From: Gammaproteobacteria bacterium
GTDB lineage: Bacteria; Pseudomonadota; Gammaproteobacteria; Steroidobacterales; Woeseiaceae
Assembly (NCBI GenBank): GCA_029863125.1
Contig: JAOTWB010000008.1
Span: 20,564-84,563 of the forward strand
Length of the DNA: 64,000 nt
Reading direction: 5' to 3'
The notes under the pieces were generated by a model that was not told the origin of the DNA, did no database searches, and saw nothing but the letters and a program-made list of their open reading frames with translations. Of the stretch, positions 36,722 to 47,295 are shown in pieces. The translations under genes were made by a program, and so were the position numbers. Numbering within the stretch: the stretch's first letter is position 1; each line of letters opens with the position of its first letter.

Positions 36722-39238
36722 GTGTGTGGTCGGCTCTTGGGCGTGAATATGAACACGATTGCAGCAAATATACATCCCGATAAAGCAAGGCTTTCAATCC
36801 TGGCGTGCCTCATTAGTGCGTTTTTCGTTTCAGGCTGCGGCGGTGGCGGATCTGCTACCACGTCTCCGGGCGCCATTCCCGATCTCCCTCCCAGCCCTCA
36901 GCTCATCACGGGACAGGCCCTCAAGGGACCGATGCATGATTCCGTCGTGGAGATACTGGGGCCGGCGGGTCACGTACTGGCCACGGGCCAGGTTCAGAAT
37001 GGCAACTTCGAACTGTCGGCTGCTATCGCGGCGCATCCTTACATCGAGATCAGAGCACGCGGTGGCTATTTTACGGATGAGGCCACCGGCTTGCGCGTCG
37101 ATGTCCCATCCAACCAGGGGTTGCACGCCATGCTCGCAGCGTCGGATTTCCAAACCCGCGCCGGCCAGGTGATGCTAACGCCGGAAACTACCGTCGTCAC
37201 AGGCATGGTCAGGCAATCAATGCAGGCCGGCAGCGACCTCGCTACCTCGATGAATCAGGCCAGGGAAATTTTTGAACAACAGTTTATCGGCGATTCCAGG
37301 CCACCGGGTATTGCCGCCGACATGGATGTCATGGCGCATTTCGGCATGCCGCTGACGCCCGCGACCATGCAGGATGCGCTTGCCTGGCAACGGGCCCGGA
37401 CATTCTCTCATTACGCACGAGAAATGGGCCTGGCGCCTGAGTCAATATTTCAACTCATGGACGCGCTGGCCCTCGATATGCACGATTCTCTGCTCGATGG
37501 CCGCGCGGCCGGCGATCCGATCTCGTTCCCACATGCGACCGGTGGTGTTTTCGACATGACGACGCAAGACCACGGGTTGCGATTCTCACAGGCGCGCGCA
37601 GGCCTGTTGCACAGCGACCTGTCGATGGTTTTTAACGGTGAAGCCTCGACTGACTTTCGACATCACCTGGAATTGACGTCCCTGGATCTGGCACCGTTCG
37701 ACATGCTGCACGATCAACACAGCCAAGGCATTTCGACGACGGCTGAAAACCTGTTGGCTGAAAACTTGCCGGAGTTTCAGCACTTGCCCGTGCTGTCTGA
37801 TGAGGACGGTGATTCCCAAAACGCCGAGGGTCACTACACGCTGCGCGCGGTATCGAACGTGGACGTCACTATCCAGGCCCCGGGGACAAGTTGGGTCACT
37901 CCCATGTACCGCTACAACGGCATGCAGCTCCCACCGATCATAAGCGCCAAGCGTGGTGACGAAATGTTCCTGACGCTGGTTAATGAACTTGCTGACATGA
38001 CAACCATCCATTGGCACGGCTCCAAGGTGCCGGCAGCCGAGGACGGTGGCCCGACAGAGCCCGTCAGCCCGAATGCTGCAAGAATGTACCACTTCACTCT
38101 CAATCAACCGTCAGGCTCATTGTGGTTCCATCCGCATCCGCACGGACAAACAGCCGAGCAGGTCTACCGTGGCCTTGCTGGTGTGCTGCTGTTATCTGAC
38201 GACGTCGACGACGAATTACGTCAGGGCAGCATGGTGCCGGCGATTCAGCATGACATCCCGATCCTGGTGCAGGACCGGCTATTCGACGCCGAAACGTCGG
38301 GAGTTCGTCAACTGAGTTATTCCGCTGACCATATGTCGGGGTTTGGAATGATGGGTGGCGTCATATTGGTAAACGGAGTCGAACTACCCAGACTCAATGT
38401 GGAAACCCGGCAGTACACCTTGCGTCTCTACAACGCGTCCAACAGCCGTACATATGACTTTGCGTTCAGTGACGGACGAATGTTTAACATAGTCGGGAGT
38501 GATGGCGGATGGTTGCCGCAGCCGATCCAGGCGAACAACATCGTTTTAAGCGCTGGCGAGCGTGCTGCCATCGTCGTGAATTTCGCAGCGGACCAACCGG
38601 GCAATCGGGTGATGCTCGTGAGCCAACCGTTCATGGGTGGCGCCGCGACGGGTATGACGCAATTCCAGTCGACCGAGCAACAAGGTGGCATGGGTGGCGG
38701 ACACCATAGTGGCGGACATGGCTCGGAACCGAAAGTCCCAGGCGAAGGCGCGGATATCATGCGCTTCGACGTTACCGTCGATGCTGTCGACACTGTTCAA
38801 CTATACGAACGCCTTCCGGAAGCCGCTGAAATCTGGTCTCGGTTAGAAGAACAAGCCGCGACCGTGGAGCGCTCATTCATCATGTCCTGGTCGCATGAAC
38901 CCGGACAATTTCTGATCAACGGCAAGCAATACTCGGAAGATCGTGTCGATGAGCAGGTGGAACCCGGTGCTACAGAAATATGGGAGATCACCAATATCTC
39001 ACCCGTTCCGCATCCGTTTCATCCACATGCAATTCAATGGCAGGTGCTGGACCGAAACGGTAGTCAGCCCACGGGCGTCGAGCAAGGCTGGAAAGACACC
39101 GTGCTGGTGAAACCCGGCGAGCGTGTGCGAATTATCGGTCGCTTCGAGCCGGTCAACGTTGGTAAGTACGTCTATCACTGCCACATCCTCGAGCATGAGG
39201 ACGCCGGTATGATGGGTCTGTTCGAAGTTATGCCCTGA
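36722..39238 (+). CDS. Multicopper oxidase lipoprotein with large extra N-terminal domain
   Basis: The protein of about 838 residues oxidises substrates, probably Cu(I), in the periplasm. A lipoprotein-type signal ends [10 protein letters not shown]. Roughly the next 330 residues are an extra region beginning with a beta domain ([20 protein letters not shown] ... [15 protein letters not shown]) and continuing with helices. Cupredoxin domains start about residue 370, with copper sites [31 protein letters not shown] and [17 protein letters not shown] Met/Gly/His loop ([11 protein letters not shown]) resembles CueO-type Cu-binding inserts. GTG 36722 has AGGAG 6 bases upstream; ATG 36749 is an alternative. 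The DUF5676 gene follows after 43 bases. Confidence 0.9.
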   Translation: MCGRLLGVNMNTIAANIHPDKARLSILACLISAFFVSGCGGGGSATTSPGAIPDLPPSPQLITGQALKGPMHDSVVEILGPAGHVLATGQVQNGNFELSAAIAAHPYIEIRARGGYFTDEATGLRVDVPSNQGLHAMLAASDFQTRAGQVMLTPETTVVTGMVRQSMQAGSDLATSMNQAREIFEQQFIGDSRPPGIAADMDVMAHFGMPLTPATMQDALAWQRARTFSHYAREMGLAPESIFQLMDALALDMHDSLLDGRAAGDPISFPHATGGVFDMTTQDHGLRFSQARAGLLHSDLSMVFNGEASTDFRHHLELTSLDLAPFDMLHDQHSQGISTTAENLLAENLPEFQHLPVLSDEDGDSQNAEGHYTLRAVSNVDVTIQAPGTSWVTPMYRYNGMQLPPIISAKRGDEMFLTLVNELADMTTIHWHGSKVPAAEDGGPTEPVSPNAARMYHFTLNQPSGSLWFHPHPHGQTAEQVYRGLAGVLLLSDDVDDELRQGSMVPAIQHDIPILVQDRLFDAETSGVRQLSYSADHMSGFGMMGGVILVNGVELPRLNVETRQYTLRLYNASNSRTYDFAFSDGRMFNIVGSDGGWLPQPIQANNIVLSAGERAAIVVNFAADQPGNRVMLVSQPFMGGAATGMTQFQSTEQQGGMGGGHHSGGHGSEPKVPGEGADIMRFDVTVDAVDTVQLYERLPEAAEIWSRLEEQAATVERSFIMSWSHEPGQFLINGKQYSEDRVDEQVEPGATEIWEITNISPVPHPFHPHAIQWQVLDRNGSQPTGVEQGWKDTVLVKPGERVRIIGRFEPVNVGKYVYHCHILEHEDAGMMGLFEVMP

Positions 39239-39281
39239 ATATTAAGGGGTGTATCCTATCGCCTTTGGCGGGAGGTCGATC

Positions 39282-39551
39282 ATGAACCTGAATGCGAAGA
39301 GTCTGGCAATGTCGTTTGCCATCGCAACTGCCGTTTTGTGGGTCGCTTGCAGCCTGTTGGTTGCGGTGCTACCCGGCCCGATGATGGCGATGACCGCACA
39401 TATGTTCCACAGCGATTTGACCGGCTTTAGCTGGACACTGACATGGACTGGGTTTTTTATTGGTCTCGTCGCGTGGACGCTCTGGGCTGCTGTAGCGGGC
39501 TGGCTAATTGCTTTGATGTACAACCGTTTCACCTCGTCATTCATGACCTGA
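39282..39551 (+). CDS. DUF5676-like two-helix membrane protein
   Basis: The 89-residue protein starts MNLNAKSLAMSFAIATAVLWVACSLLVAVLP, a first transmembrane helix, and has a second (FFIGLVAWTLWAAVAGWLIALMYN) separated by a His/Met loop (MAMTAHMFHSD). These are features of DUF5676 proteins often found beside copper and silver genes. ATG 39282 has GGAGGT at good spacing; the longer frame from 39249 lacks one. Likely co-transcribed with the oxidase. Function unknown. Confidence 0.8.
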   Translation: MNLNAKSLAMSFAIATAVLWVACSLLVAVLPGPMMAMTAHMFHSDLTGFSWTLTWTGFFIGLVAWTLWAAVAGWLIALMYNRFTSSFMT

Positions 39552-39718
39552 GTCAACAGGTCGGACATGACGTATTGGTGCCGGAATGACTCAAGATCCG
39601 GCATCGGAGAATACGACCAGGATCGGTGACGGCGTTATCGTCAGCGGCACGAGCATTAACGACTGGGCCGCCGTCACACTGCGCGCCAGTGTCTCGCAGT
39701 ACTGGACACCGAGCTCCG
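39552..39718. other. Short unannotated gap in the copper region
   Basis: This gap between the plus-strand DUF5676 gene and the minus-strand NTF2-like gene contains only short frames (a 54-codon plus-strand one from 39586 and minus-strand ones) with no recognisable similarity. I saw no clear terminator. Confidence 0.4.
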
Positions 39719-40243
39719 TCAGTGTTTGTGCTCCTGAGTTTTGGCCTTGACCGCTCGCGACGAGCTGTGGGTATGCAGCACTTTCCACGCCCCATCGATG
39801 GAGCGGAACACAAACGTTTCGTAGCCGCGGTTGTGAATACGTCGACCGTCACGCTTCAATGTAGCGATGACCTCAACATCAGCAATGGCCCACGCGAAGT
39901 CACCCTCTGTATGGGTTTCAATGTTAGACAGCGTTAGTTCGAAGTCTTCCAACGCGTCGCCCTCGGGTTCGACGTGATGCTCGATGAGATCGTTGAGACC
40001 CTCATTTTGCCCGCCACTCTCAATATAACGTGCGCCCTCAAAATCTAGGAAATGCTCGCGAAACGGTGCTCCGTCCGCTTGTTTCCAGCCTTGTTCGATA
40101 GCTTTGACGATCGCGACGATCGATGCGTCCGGGTCATTTTCGGCGCAGGCGATGGGCGACACTAGAACCAGGACAATCAACATCATCCAATGTCGAGCGA
40201 GCCCTGCGGCGCCCCGGGTCGGTTGGCTTTTAAATACGTTCAC
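39719..40243 (-). CDS. Exported NTF2-fold (SnoaL/DUF4440-like) protein
   Basis: The 174-residue protein has a signal peptide (to about residue 34, PIACA-E) and a cone-shaped NTF2-like domain: IVAIVKAIEQGWKQADGAPFREHF, LNDLIEHHVEP, LTLSNIETHTEGDFAWAIADVEV, and RGYETFVFRSIDGAWKVLHTHSS. The tail is basic/His-rich (KTQEHKH). It lies 124 bases after the cytochrome gene on the same strand at the end of the Cus-type operon. A copper-binding or scavenging role is only a guess from context. Confidence 0.8.
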   Translation of the reverse strand: MNVFKSQPTRGAAGLARHWMMLIVLVLVSPIACAENDPDASIVAIVKAIEQGWKQADGAPFREHFLDFEGARYIESGGQNEGLNDLIEHHVEPEGDALEDFELTLSNIETHTEGDFAWAIADVEVIATLKRDGRRIHNRGYETFVFRSIDGAWKVLHTHSSSRAVKAKTQEHKH

Positions 40244-40367
40244 TGCGTACTCCCTATGTCATTTTTCGGCGCCGCGGATTGCCGAAATCTGGATCGCTGC
40301 TCACTTTGGCAGCAATTGTGCTTATACAACGATGATTTTTGGCCACACCCACGACATCGTCAAGATC

Positions 40368-41021
40368 TTAGTGCTGATGGTCCGAGTGATCCTCTTCAGG
40401 TTCCTGGCTAATCGCAACCTCCGGTGGGTCATGTGGATGGGTACTGTGATCATCCAAAACCGCATCTACATTCTCGTGACCCGCATCGTCGTCGGCCGCC
40501 GCATGGTGACCCATGCCGCCGGCTCGCGCCAGCATCGCCTGATAATCCTCCGCGTCCATTTCGGGGAGCATCGTCATGAATGCCACCATTGGCCATAGAG
40601 CATTATCATCGTGGGTAGCGCCCCAGGCCGGCATGCCGGTCATCTTGATGCCGTGTTTCGTGACCCAAAAAAGTTCAGCTGGCGTCAATTCTATCGCGGC
40701 TTCGGCGAGATCCGGTGCCGATGGGTTCAGACCCTGCCCTATCGCTTCTGGTTCCTGCCCCGGCGCACCGTGGCAACCCGTGCACATGGCATCAAAATCG
40801 TTAACACCTGCCAGCGCCATCGCGTCGTCGCCCAAGTCCGGTACTAGAATCCCTTTTGCGCGCCGTTTGACTGACGCATCGGACGTTGTCGACAACAACC
40901 AGTCAACGATACCGCTGTGCGGTGCACTGGCGCTGACGTCGTACAAGCCGGAATAGGCGAATCCGACCATCAGAATCGCAGCAATCGCCAGTAGAGGAAC
41001 AACAACCTTTAGGGATTTCAT
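40368..41021 (-). CDS. Membrane-anchored mono-heme cytochrome c with His-rich tail
   Basis: The 217-residue protein has an N-terminal transmembrane anchor (6-26), a heme c motif CTGCH (Cys80, Cys83, His84) and a distal Met region [11 protein letters not shown]. After the heme domain (to about residue 165) comes a His/Asp/Glu-rich tail ([14 protein letters not shown] ... DDHSTHPHD ... EEDHSDHQH) that looks able to bind Cu or Ni. Its ATG overlaps the cusA TGA (ATGA at 41021-41018), so it is translated with the pump. An electron-transfer role linked to periplasmic copper oxidation is plausible but unproven. Confidence 0.9.
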   Translation of the reverse strand: MKSLKVVVPLLAIAAILMVGFAYSGLYDVSASAPHSGIVDWLLSTTSDASVKRRAKGILVPDLGDDAMALAGVNDFDAMCTGCHGAPGQEPEAIGQGLNPSAPDLAEAAIELTPAELFWVTKHGIKMTGMPAWGATHDDNALWPMVAFMTMLPEMDAEDYQAMLARAGGMGHHAAADDDAGHENVDAVLDDHSTHPHDPPEVAISQEPEEDHSDHQH

Positions 41022-44000
41022 CGTCCAGGTTCCTTCGTGGCCTTCAAATTATTCCCGCGCCAAAACAAGAACAGCGCCGGAATTACGATCAAGGTCAGAA
41101 TAGTCGCACTTACCATGCCACCAACCATCGGCGCGGCAATGCGTCGCATTACCTCCGATCCCGTACCACCGCCAAGCATGATGGGCAATAGTCCGGCGAT
41201 GATGGCAGCTACAGTCATCATTATCGGACGCACCCGAAGCAGCGCGCCGTCGATGACGGCCTTCTCAACGTCATCCTTTGTGAGGGCACGCCCCTCCGCT
41301 TCCGCTGTTGCCATGTGGCGGCGAATCGCCTGATTGAGGTAGACCAACATCACGACGCCAATTTCGACCGCGACGCCGGCCAATGCAATAAAGCCGACTC
41401 CGACGGCGACGGACAGATCATAGCCGAGCAGGTAGAGCAGCCAAAGCCCGCCGATTAATGCCATAGGCAACGTGCCGATAATTATCGCAACTTCAGCAAA
41501 GCGCCGGAAATTGAGATACAGCAGCAACACGATAATCGCGAGCGTTACCGGCCCAACCACGGTTAGTCGCTCCTTTGCCCGCACCATGTATTCATACTGG
41601 CCGGACCAGGCGAGCGAATATCCCGCCGGCAGCTCCACAGCGTCCGTGACCACTTGCTGAGCCTCGGCGACATACGATCCAAGGTCGCGCCCTGTGATAT
41701 CGACATAGGTCCAGCCGTTCAATCGAGCGTTCTCGCTCTTGATCGCGGGCGGTCCATCAACCACCTTGACGTCGGCGACATCAGCCAGTGCGATGCGTGC
41801 GCCGTGCGGCGTCACGATCGGCAGTAGTTTAAGTTGTTCCACCGAGTCGCGTACCCGCTGCGGATAGCGAACGTTGACCGGGTAACGCTCAAGACCCTCC
41901 ACTGTCTGTGTTACATTCATGCCGCCAACCGCTGAACGAATAACATCCTGCACATCGTTGATGTTCAAACCGAAGCGCGAGGCACGTTTACGATCAATGT
42001 CGACATCGACGTAGCGCCCACCTGCGACGCGCTCGGAATACACCGAGGCGGTACCATCCACATTGGCAAGCACGCGCTCGAGATCCTGGCCGATTCGCTC
42101 AATTACTTTGAGATCCGGCCCAGCCACCTTGATGCCCACCGGCGTCTTAATGCCGGTCGCAAGCATATCGATGCGCGTTTTAATCGGCATCACCCATGCA
42201 TTGGTAAGACCAGTGAATTTCACGACTCGATCGAGTTCGGCGCGTAAACCCTCCGGCGTCATACCCTCGCGCCACTCTTCGCGGGGTTTTAGTTGAATAA
42301 CCGTTTCGATCATCGTGAGCGGCGCCGGGTCGGTGGCCGTCTCGGCACGCCCGATCTTGCCGAAGACGCGTTTCACTTCCGGCACTTCGAGGATCATCTT
42401 GTCAGTGCTTTGCAGAATCTCGCGCGCCTTGTCGATCGAGACGCCTGGATACGTCGTCGGCATATACATCAGATCACCTTCGTCCAGCGGTGGCATGAAT
42501 TCCGAGCCCAGCTTGGTCGCCGGCCACAGCCCAACCAAAAGAATTATGCCCGTCAGTGCCAGCGTCCCTTTCGGAAAACGAATTACTGCATGGATTACCG
42601 GCTGGTACACGGTGACTAGTACACGATTGATGGGATTCTTGTGCTCCGGCGTAACGTGGCCGCGTATGAAATATCCCATCAGCACCGGCACCAACGTAAT
42701 AGACAGCCCGGCCGCGGCGGCCATTGCATAGGTCTTGGTAAATGCGAGCGGCGCAAACAATCGGCCTTCCTGCGCTTCGAGCGTAAACACAGGCAGAAAG
42801 CTCAGCGTGATGATCAGGAGCGAAAAGAACAATGGCGGACCCACTTCAGTTGCTGCATCACCCATGATTCGCCAACGGTTTTCGTCCGTGAGCGGCTCTT
42901 TCTCGATGTGTTTGTGAGCGTTTTCAATCATTACGATGGCGGCGTCCACCATTGCACCGATTGCGATCGCAATGCCACCCAAGGACATAATGTTGGCATT
43001 GATACCTTGCAAGTGCATGACAATGAATGCGGCCAGAATTCCCACGGGCAAACTCAAAATTATTACGGCCGACGAGCGAAGGTGGAAAAGGAATACCGCG
43101 CAAACCAATGCCACGACGATGAATTCTTCCACCAGCTTTCCTTGCAGCGTTTCAACGGCGCGCTCTATCAAATCCGATCGATCGTAAGTGGTTACAATCT
43201 CGACGCCCTCCGGAAGACCGCGCTTCAGCTCCGCGAGTCGATCTTTGACTGCGCTGATCGTTTTCAGCGCATTCTCGCCCCAGCGCATCACGATAACGCC
43301 GCCGACGACCTCGCCTTCGCCGTCGAGTTCGGCAATACCGCGGCGCACTTGTGGGCCCAAACGAATATCAGCGACATCCGATAACACGAGCGGCGTACCC
43401 TGCTCATTGACGCCCAACGGAATGTCCCGCAGATTATCGAGGTTCTCCAGATAGCCGCTTGCGCGCACCATGTATTCGGCCTCACCCATTTCGATGACCG
43501 AACCACCGGTTTCCTGGTTGCCTTGCTGTATTGCCATCTTCAGTTTCGATAGTGGGATACCAAACGCTCGCAGTTTGTCCGGATCAACAACTACCTGGTA
43601 CTGGCGTACCATGCCGCCTATAGTCGCTACCTCCGCCACACCCGGTACGGTCTGCAGCTCGTACTTCAGGAACCAGTCTTGCAGACTGCGCAGTTGTGCC
43701 AGATCGTGCTGTCCACTTCGGTCAACGAGCGCGTACTCAAATACCCAACCCACGCCCGTGGCATCCGGTCCCAGCGCCGGTTTGGCATTGTCCGGCAGCT
43801 GTGCGGCCACCTGGCTCAGGTACTCCAATACGCGTGAGCGCGCCCAGTACAGATCCGTTCCGTCCTCAAAAATGATGTAGACATACGAGTCGCCGAAGAA
43901 CGAGTAACCCCGAACTGTCACGGCTTTTGGGACGGACAACATAGCCGTCGTCAACGGGTAGGTGACCTGATCTTCCACAACCTGCGGTGCTTGCCCCGGA

Positions 44001-44161
44001 AACGAAGTCTTGATAATGACCTGAACATCGGAGAGGTCGGGTAACGCGTCAACCGGTGTCTGTTTCACCGAGTACACACCCCAGGCAGCCAGAAAAGCTG
44101 TTGCGAGCAAAACCAGGAAGCGATTTTTTATTGACCAGCGAATGAGTCCGGCAATCATCAC
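41018..44161 (-). CDS. cusA: CusA-type heavy-metal RND efflux pump
   Basis: The 1047-residue inner-membrane antiporter of the HME-RND family forms a tripartite pump for Cu(I)/Ag(I). The protein has twelve TM helices, two large periplasmic loops, the conserved [23 protein letters not shown] helix 4 region with the proton-relay Asp, and a periplasmic stretch with Met residues ([19 protein letters not shown]) typical of CusA substrate selection. Length is standard. It is joined by ATGA overlaps to cusB upstream and the cytochrome gene downstream. Substrate choice (Cu/Ag rather than Zn/Co/Ni) is inferred from similarity and neighbours. Confidence 0.94.
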   Translation of the reverse strand: MMIAGLIRWSIKNRFLVLLATAFLAAWGVYSVKQTPVDALPDLSDVQVIIKTSFPGQAPQVVEDQVTYPLTTAMLSVPKAVTVRGYSFFGDSYVYIIFEDGTDLYWARSRVLEYLSQVAAQLPDNAKPALGPDATGVGWVFEYALVDRSGQHDLAQLRSLQDWFLKYELQTVPGVAEVATIGGMVRQYQVVVDPDKLRAFGIPLSKLKMAIQQGNQETGGSVIEMGEAEYMVRASGYLENLDNLRDIPLGVNEQGTPLVLSDVADIRLGPQVRRGIAELDGEGEVVGGVIVMRWGENALKTISAVKDRLAELKRGLPEGVEIVTTYDRSDLIERAVETLQGKLVEEFIVVALVCAVFLFHLRSSAVIILSLPVGILAAFIVMHLQGINANIMSLGGIAIAIGAMVDAAIVMIENAHKHIEKEPLTDENRWRIMGDAATEVGPPLFFSLLIITLSFLPVFTLEAQEGRLFAPLAFTKTYAMAAAAGLSITLVPVLMGYFIRGHVTPEHKNPINRVLVTVYQPVIHAVIRFPKGTLALTGIILLVGLWPATKLGSEFMPPLDEGDLMYMPTTYPGVSIDKAREILQSTDKMILEVPEVKRVFGKIGRAETATDPAPLTMIETVIQLKPREEWREGMTPEGLRAELDRVVKFTGLTNAWVMPIKTRIDMLATGIKTPVGIKVAGPDLKVIERIGQDLERVLANVDGTASVYSERVAGGRYVDVDIDRKRASRFGLNINDVQDVIRSAVGGMNVTQTVEGLERYPVNVRYPQRVRDSVEQLKLLPIVTPHGARIALADVADVKVVDGPPAIKSENARLNGWTYVDITGRDLGSYVAEAQQVVTDAVELPAGYSLAWSGQYEYMVRAKERLTVVGPVTLAIIVLLLYLNFRRFAEVAIIIGTLPMALIGGLWLLYLLGYDLSVAVGVGFIALAGVAVEIGVVMLVYLNQAIRRHMATAEAEGRALTKDDVEKAVIDGALLRVRPIMMTVAAIIAGLLPIMLGGGTGSEVMRRIAAPMVGGMVSATILTLIVIPALFLFWRGNNLKATKEPGR

Positions 44162-45450
44162 TCGGTCCTCAATTGATGCTGGCTGTGATCCGGCGAATCA
44201 TCCTTGGGTTCGTCGCCTTCCGGTTCATCTGTCGCCTCGTCGGAGGACTTCTGCATACGCGCCAGTGCGGATCCGATGTTCGATTCGGAGTCGATCAGGA
44301 ACTGCCCGGAAACAACCACGAGCTCGCCAACCGAAACACCCTTGCGTATCGCCACACGGTCTCCCGACTCGATACCGACCTGCACAGGCTGGGCCCGAAA
44401 ACGACCTGCACCCAGTGCCACCACCACCCGATCGATCGAGCCACCTCGAATCAGCGCCTCCCGAGGCACATGCACCACCTCACCGACGCTGTCGCCATGT
44501 ATCGTGACCCGCGCGAACATGTTCGGCCGCAACGTTTGCGCCACGTTGTCAAAGCGCAGGCGAACCTTTAGCGTACGCGTCTTCGGGTCGAGCTCCGGAT
44601 ACACATAGTCGACCTTACCGTGCCATGTCTCGCCCGGCAGATAGTCGAGTTCCACCACGGCACTCTGACCGGGTTTAACCCACGCTGCCTGTCGCTCGAA
44701 GACCTCGGCCAGAACCCAGATCTTGTCGAGCTCCGCGACGGACATGATTTCGGTCGCCGGCGTGACATAGATTCCCTCCCGCACACCGAGATGAGTGATA
44801 ACACCGTCGACCTCGGCGTATACGCGCACACGCTGTCGGACGGTGCGTTCCCTGTCGAGTCGAGCAACCTCGCTGGCCGTTACGCCGAGCGCTGCAAGGC
44901 GTTCCCTCGACGCTTTCAGCAACGATTCGTTGGTGCTGCGCCATGCAATGAGGTATTCCTCCTGCGCATTGACGAGGGTCGGCGAATAGAGTTCGAACAA
45001 CAGCTGGCCTTTCTGAACCGCGTCGCCGGTAGCTTTTGTCGCCAGTTTTTCAATCCAGCCGTCGACGCGCGTATGCACGTGTTGCACGGTGTCTTCATCG
45101 TATCCGACGTAGCCGACCGTCTCTATGCGCTGCGACAGTTCGCCGTACTTCGCTTTAGCCGTGCGTACCCCGAGGTTATTTACGATTGTGGCATCGATCG
45201 CAACTACGCCGGGCTGAGCGTCGACTTCATCCGCGTACACCGGGACCAGGTCCATGCCCATCGGCGATTTGCCGGGTTCGGCGCGACGGTAGTTTGCGTC
45301 CATTGGAGCGACCCAATACAACACTTCGCGATCGCCGCTGGAGGCCGGCGCGCCGGCCGTTTGCGACGTCGAATCGGTGGAGCGCCCAATCAGGATGCCG
45401 ATAAAGATCGCTGCAGCGACCGCAACGACCACAAAAATAATTCTCTTCAT
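44158..45450 (-). CDS. cusB: CusB-type periplasmic adaptor
   Basis: The 430-residue membrane-fusion protein has an N-terminal anchor (about 4-22) and the [28 protein letters not shown] segment (about 46-73), a Cys-free version of the heavy-metal-binding domain in which Met residues remain, as in CusB. Then come the barrel-sandwich and alpha-hairpin ([25 protein letters not shown]), beta-barrel and membrane-proximal domains. The acidic, His-containing tail ([10 protein letters not shown]) is unusual for an adaptor and could bind metal. ATGA overlaps connect it to both neighbours. Confidence 0.93.
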   Translation of the reverse strand: MKRIIFVVVAVAAAIFIGILIGRSTDSTSQTAGAPASSGDREVLYWVAPMDANYRRAEPGKSPMGMDLVPVYADEVDAQPGVVAIDATIVNNLGVRTAKAKYGELSQRIETVGYVGYDEDTVQHVHTRVDGWIEKLATKATGDAVQKGQLLFELYSPTLVNAQEEYLIAWRSTNESLLKASRERLAALGVTASEVARLDRERTVRQRVRVYAEVDGVITHLGVREGIYVTPATEIMSVAELDKIWVLAEVFERQAAWVKPGQSAVVELDYLPGETWHGKVDYVYPELDPKTRTLKVRLRFDNVAQTLRPNMFARVTIHGDSVGEVVHVPREALIRGGSIDRVVVALGAGRFRAQPVQVGIESGDRVAIRKGVSVGELVVVSGQFLIDSESNIGSALARMQKSSDEATDEPEGDEPKDDSPDHSQHQLRTE

Positions 45451-46766
45451 CGCGGTAGCCCTCCGAGGTTGGCGAGCACGGCATAACTTTGCGCGCGCTC
45501 CACTTTCAGGCGAATGTGATCAATACGAGTATTCAGATAATCGATAGAGGCGCGCATCACATCGGCGAAATCGGCCCGATTACTCTGGTATGCGAGCAGT
45601 GACGCTTCAGCATGATCTTTGGCCTGATCGAGAATGCGCGTCTCGTACAAGGACAGGCGACGCGTCAGGTCATGCCAGCGCGCATACTCTGCGGCCAGCT
45701 GGCTTTGCAGCGCGCGCAAGGCTTGCTCGCGGGCAGACATTGCGGCGCTGCGTTCCTGCAAGGCGGCCGACAGCGTGCTATCGACGGATTTTTTTCTAAA
45801 AATCGGCAGGTCGACCGTGACAACAAGACTGACAAAGTCGGACCGCGGTACAGCCGTGGTCAGCTGCCCTTCACGGTAACTGTAGCCAACGTCCACCGCC
45901 CAGCCGGGCCTGGATCGTTCGCTGGCAAGGTCGACGCCCGCGCTGCGCGCCTTTATCTGCGCATTCGCGGCCCTCATCGCCGGATGTTCCGGCAGCCTGC
46001 CCTCGAGGGACTCAAGAGACGGTATTTGATCCCAGCCCGGCAGTTTCAAAGCCACCGGTCGCGCGGCGTCGCGACCGATCCACTCGCCCAGCGCCGCCTG
46101 TGCGACCGAGCGATGTCGCTCGATGTCGATCAGCCGATCCTGCAGGCGGTTGAGTTCGAGCTCGGCGCGCAGCACGTCCTGCTGGCTCTTGCGACCTACC
46201 GAGTAAAGCGACCGCGTGACGGTCGCCAGATCATCGAAGATCGGACGCGACTCGGCTACCAGGTCGTGGGCCTGTCCCCAATAGTAAAGGTCCAGCCATG
46301 CCGTTCGTGTCGCGGTCAGAACATTGCGACCCCGTGCGTCGGCATTCTCGCTCATCTCGACGGCGAGCAGATCCAGTTGTCGAGCACCGTGTGCGCGGGT
46401 CTTACCGGCCGGAAACGCCTGCCGCAAACCGATCGCGGCGTTCGTCATGCCCTCGGTGCGAAAGCCACCGGACTGGACGGGAAAATTGTTCAGCCCGATG
46501 CGTAGCATCGGGTCGGGCAACTGGCCGGCCACTACCGCACGCGCTTCGAGCGCGGCGGCTCTTGCCTTCATGGCCTGTTGCCCGGGCTCCGCGGCAAGCG
46601 CCAGATCCTCGGCCTCGGCCAGAGTTAGCGGGACCCTCTGCTGCGCGCTGGCAGTCGGCGGGAACAGCGTGCCCAGGATGAACAAGATATAAAGCATTGC
46701 CGAACGCCGCGCTGCTGCGCCGCGCACATACTTCAATTCGGGCAAACGCCCGCAAATAAGAAACAT
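45447..46766 (-). CDS. cusC: CusC/TolC-type outer-membrane efflux protein
   Basis: The 439-residue channel protein of the RND pump has a signal peptide with a long n-region (cleavage near PTASA-Q, about residue 42) followed by two OEP repeats of long helices with the usual A/R/Q spacing (LALAAEPGQQAMKARAAALEARAVVAG and, in the second half, LQERSAAMSAREQALRALQSQLAAEYARW). ATG 46766 has CAGGAG 9 bases upstream, so it is preferred to Met24, which has none. It is the first pump gene of the operon. Confidence 0.9.
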   Translation of the reverse strand: MFLICGRLPELKYVRGAAARRSAMLYILFILGTLFPPTASAQQRVPLTLAEAEDLALAAEPGQQAMKARAAALEARAVVAGQLPDPMLRIGLNNFPVQSGGFRTEGMTNAAIGLRQAFPAGKTRAHGARQLDLLAVEMSENADARGRNVLTATRTAWLDLYYWGQAHDLVAESRPIFDDLATVTRSLYSVGRKSQQDVLRAELELNRLQDRLIDIERHRSVAQAALGEWIGRDAARPVALKLPGWDQIPSLESLEGRLPEHPAMRAANAQIKARSAGVDLASERSRPGWAVDVGYSYREGQLTTAVPRSDFVSLVVTVDLPIFRKKSVDSTLSAALQERSAAMSAREQALRALQSQLAAEYARWHDLTRRLSLYETRILDQAKDHAEASLLAYQSNRADFADVMRASIDYLNTRIDHIRLKVERAQSYAVLANLGGLPR

Positions 46767-46816
46767 CAGTCAAACTCCTGCGTGAAAAACCGGAAAGGCT
46801 TAGGGGCAGGAGTTGG

Positions 46817-47251
46817 CTATTTCAGATAGACGCAGTGCAGGACATGTAGCGGTGGCGTTCCGCCGCATGCGCCCGGAGGATCGGCAGTACAGAATCGTTC
46901 CACCGACGTTCGTACCGGCACAACCGCGATCGGCGGTGCTGAGGCAATAACCGCTTCAGAAGCCGGCCTGGCCTCGAGCTTGAGGCCGCGCGTATCGACG
47001 CTGACCTCGGCAGAGTCGCAGCATTCGACCTGCGCCGTCGCGCAGTCGGGCTGGACTTTGACTTCGCCGTGCTCATGGTGCGGCGCCATGTCGTGCTCGG
47101 CAGCCGGCGGACAGTGCGGGCAGGTCTCGCTGCTCTCGAACGCCATTGCACAGGGCAGGACGGCCATGTTCAGCCACAGCACCGTCAGCAGGCCCAGGAC
47201 TTTTGGCCTCAGGGCGGCGGGCTTCCGGCGAGCTGCGGTATTTCTGAACAT
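46817..47251 (-). CDS. Exported Cys/His-rich protein upstream of the Cus-type operon
   Basis: The 144-residue protein has a Sec-type signal (VLGLLTVLWLNMAVLPCAMAF) and a mature region with clustered metal ligands: ETCPHCPPAAEHDMAPHHEHGE, DCATAQVECCD, and near the end FCTADPPGACG and VLHCVYL. This fits a periplasmic copper-binding or copper-sensing protein, resembling small DUF2946-like proteins. It is the most upstream gene of the minus-strand pump operon, 50 bases before cusC. It is not a recognised family member with certainty. Confidence 0.75.
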   Translation of the reverse strand: MFRNTAARRKPAALRPKVLGLLTVLWLNMAVLPCAMAFESSETCPHCPPAAEHDMAPHHEHGEVKVQPDCATAQVECCDSAEVSVDTRGLKLEARPASEAVIASAPPIAVVPVRTSVERFCTADPPGACGGTPPLHVLHCVYLK

Positions 47252-47295
47252 CCTGCCTTTTTAGTCCTTTCGGTCGCGCGGCGCAAGGAACGCGG

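Noticed and set aside
39586..39750. 54-codon plus-strand frame in the copper region
   Set aside because: No ribosome site and no similarity; overlaps the minus-strand NTF2-like gene.
45612..46505. Plus-strand frame opposite cusC
   Set aside because: Antisense to an intact outer-membrane efflux gene; no signal peptide or motif.
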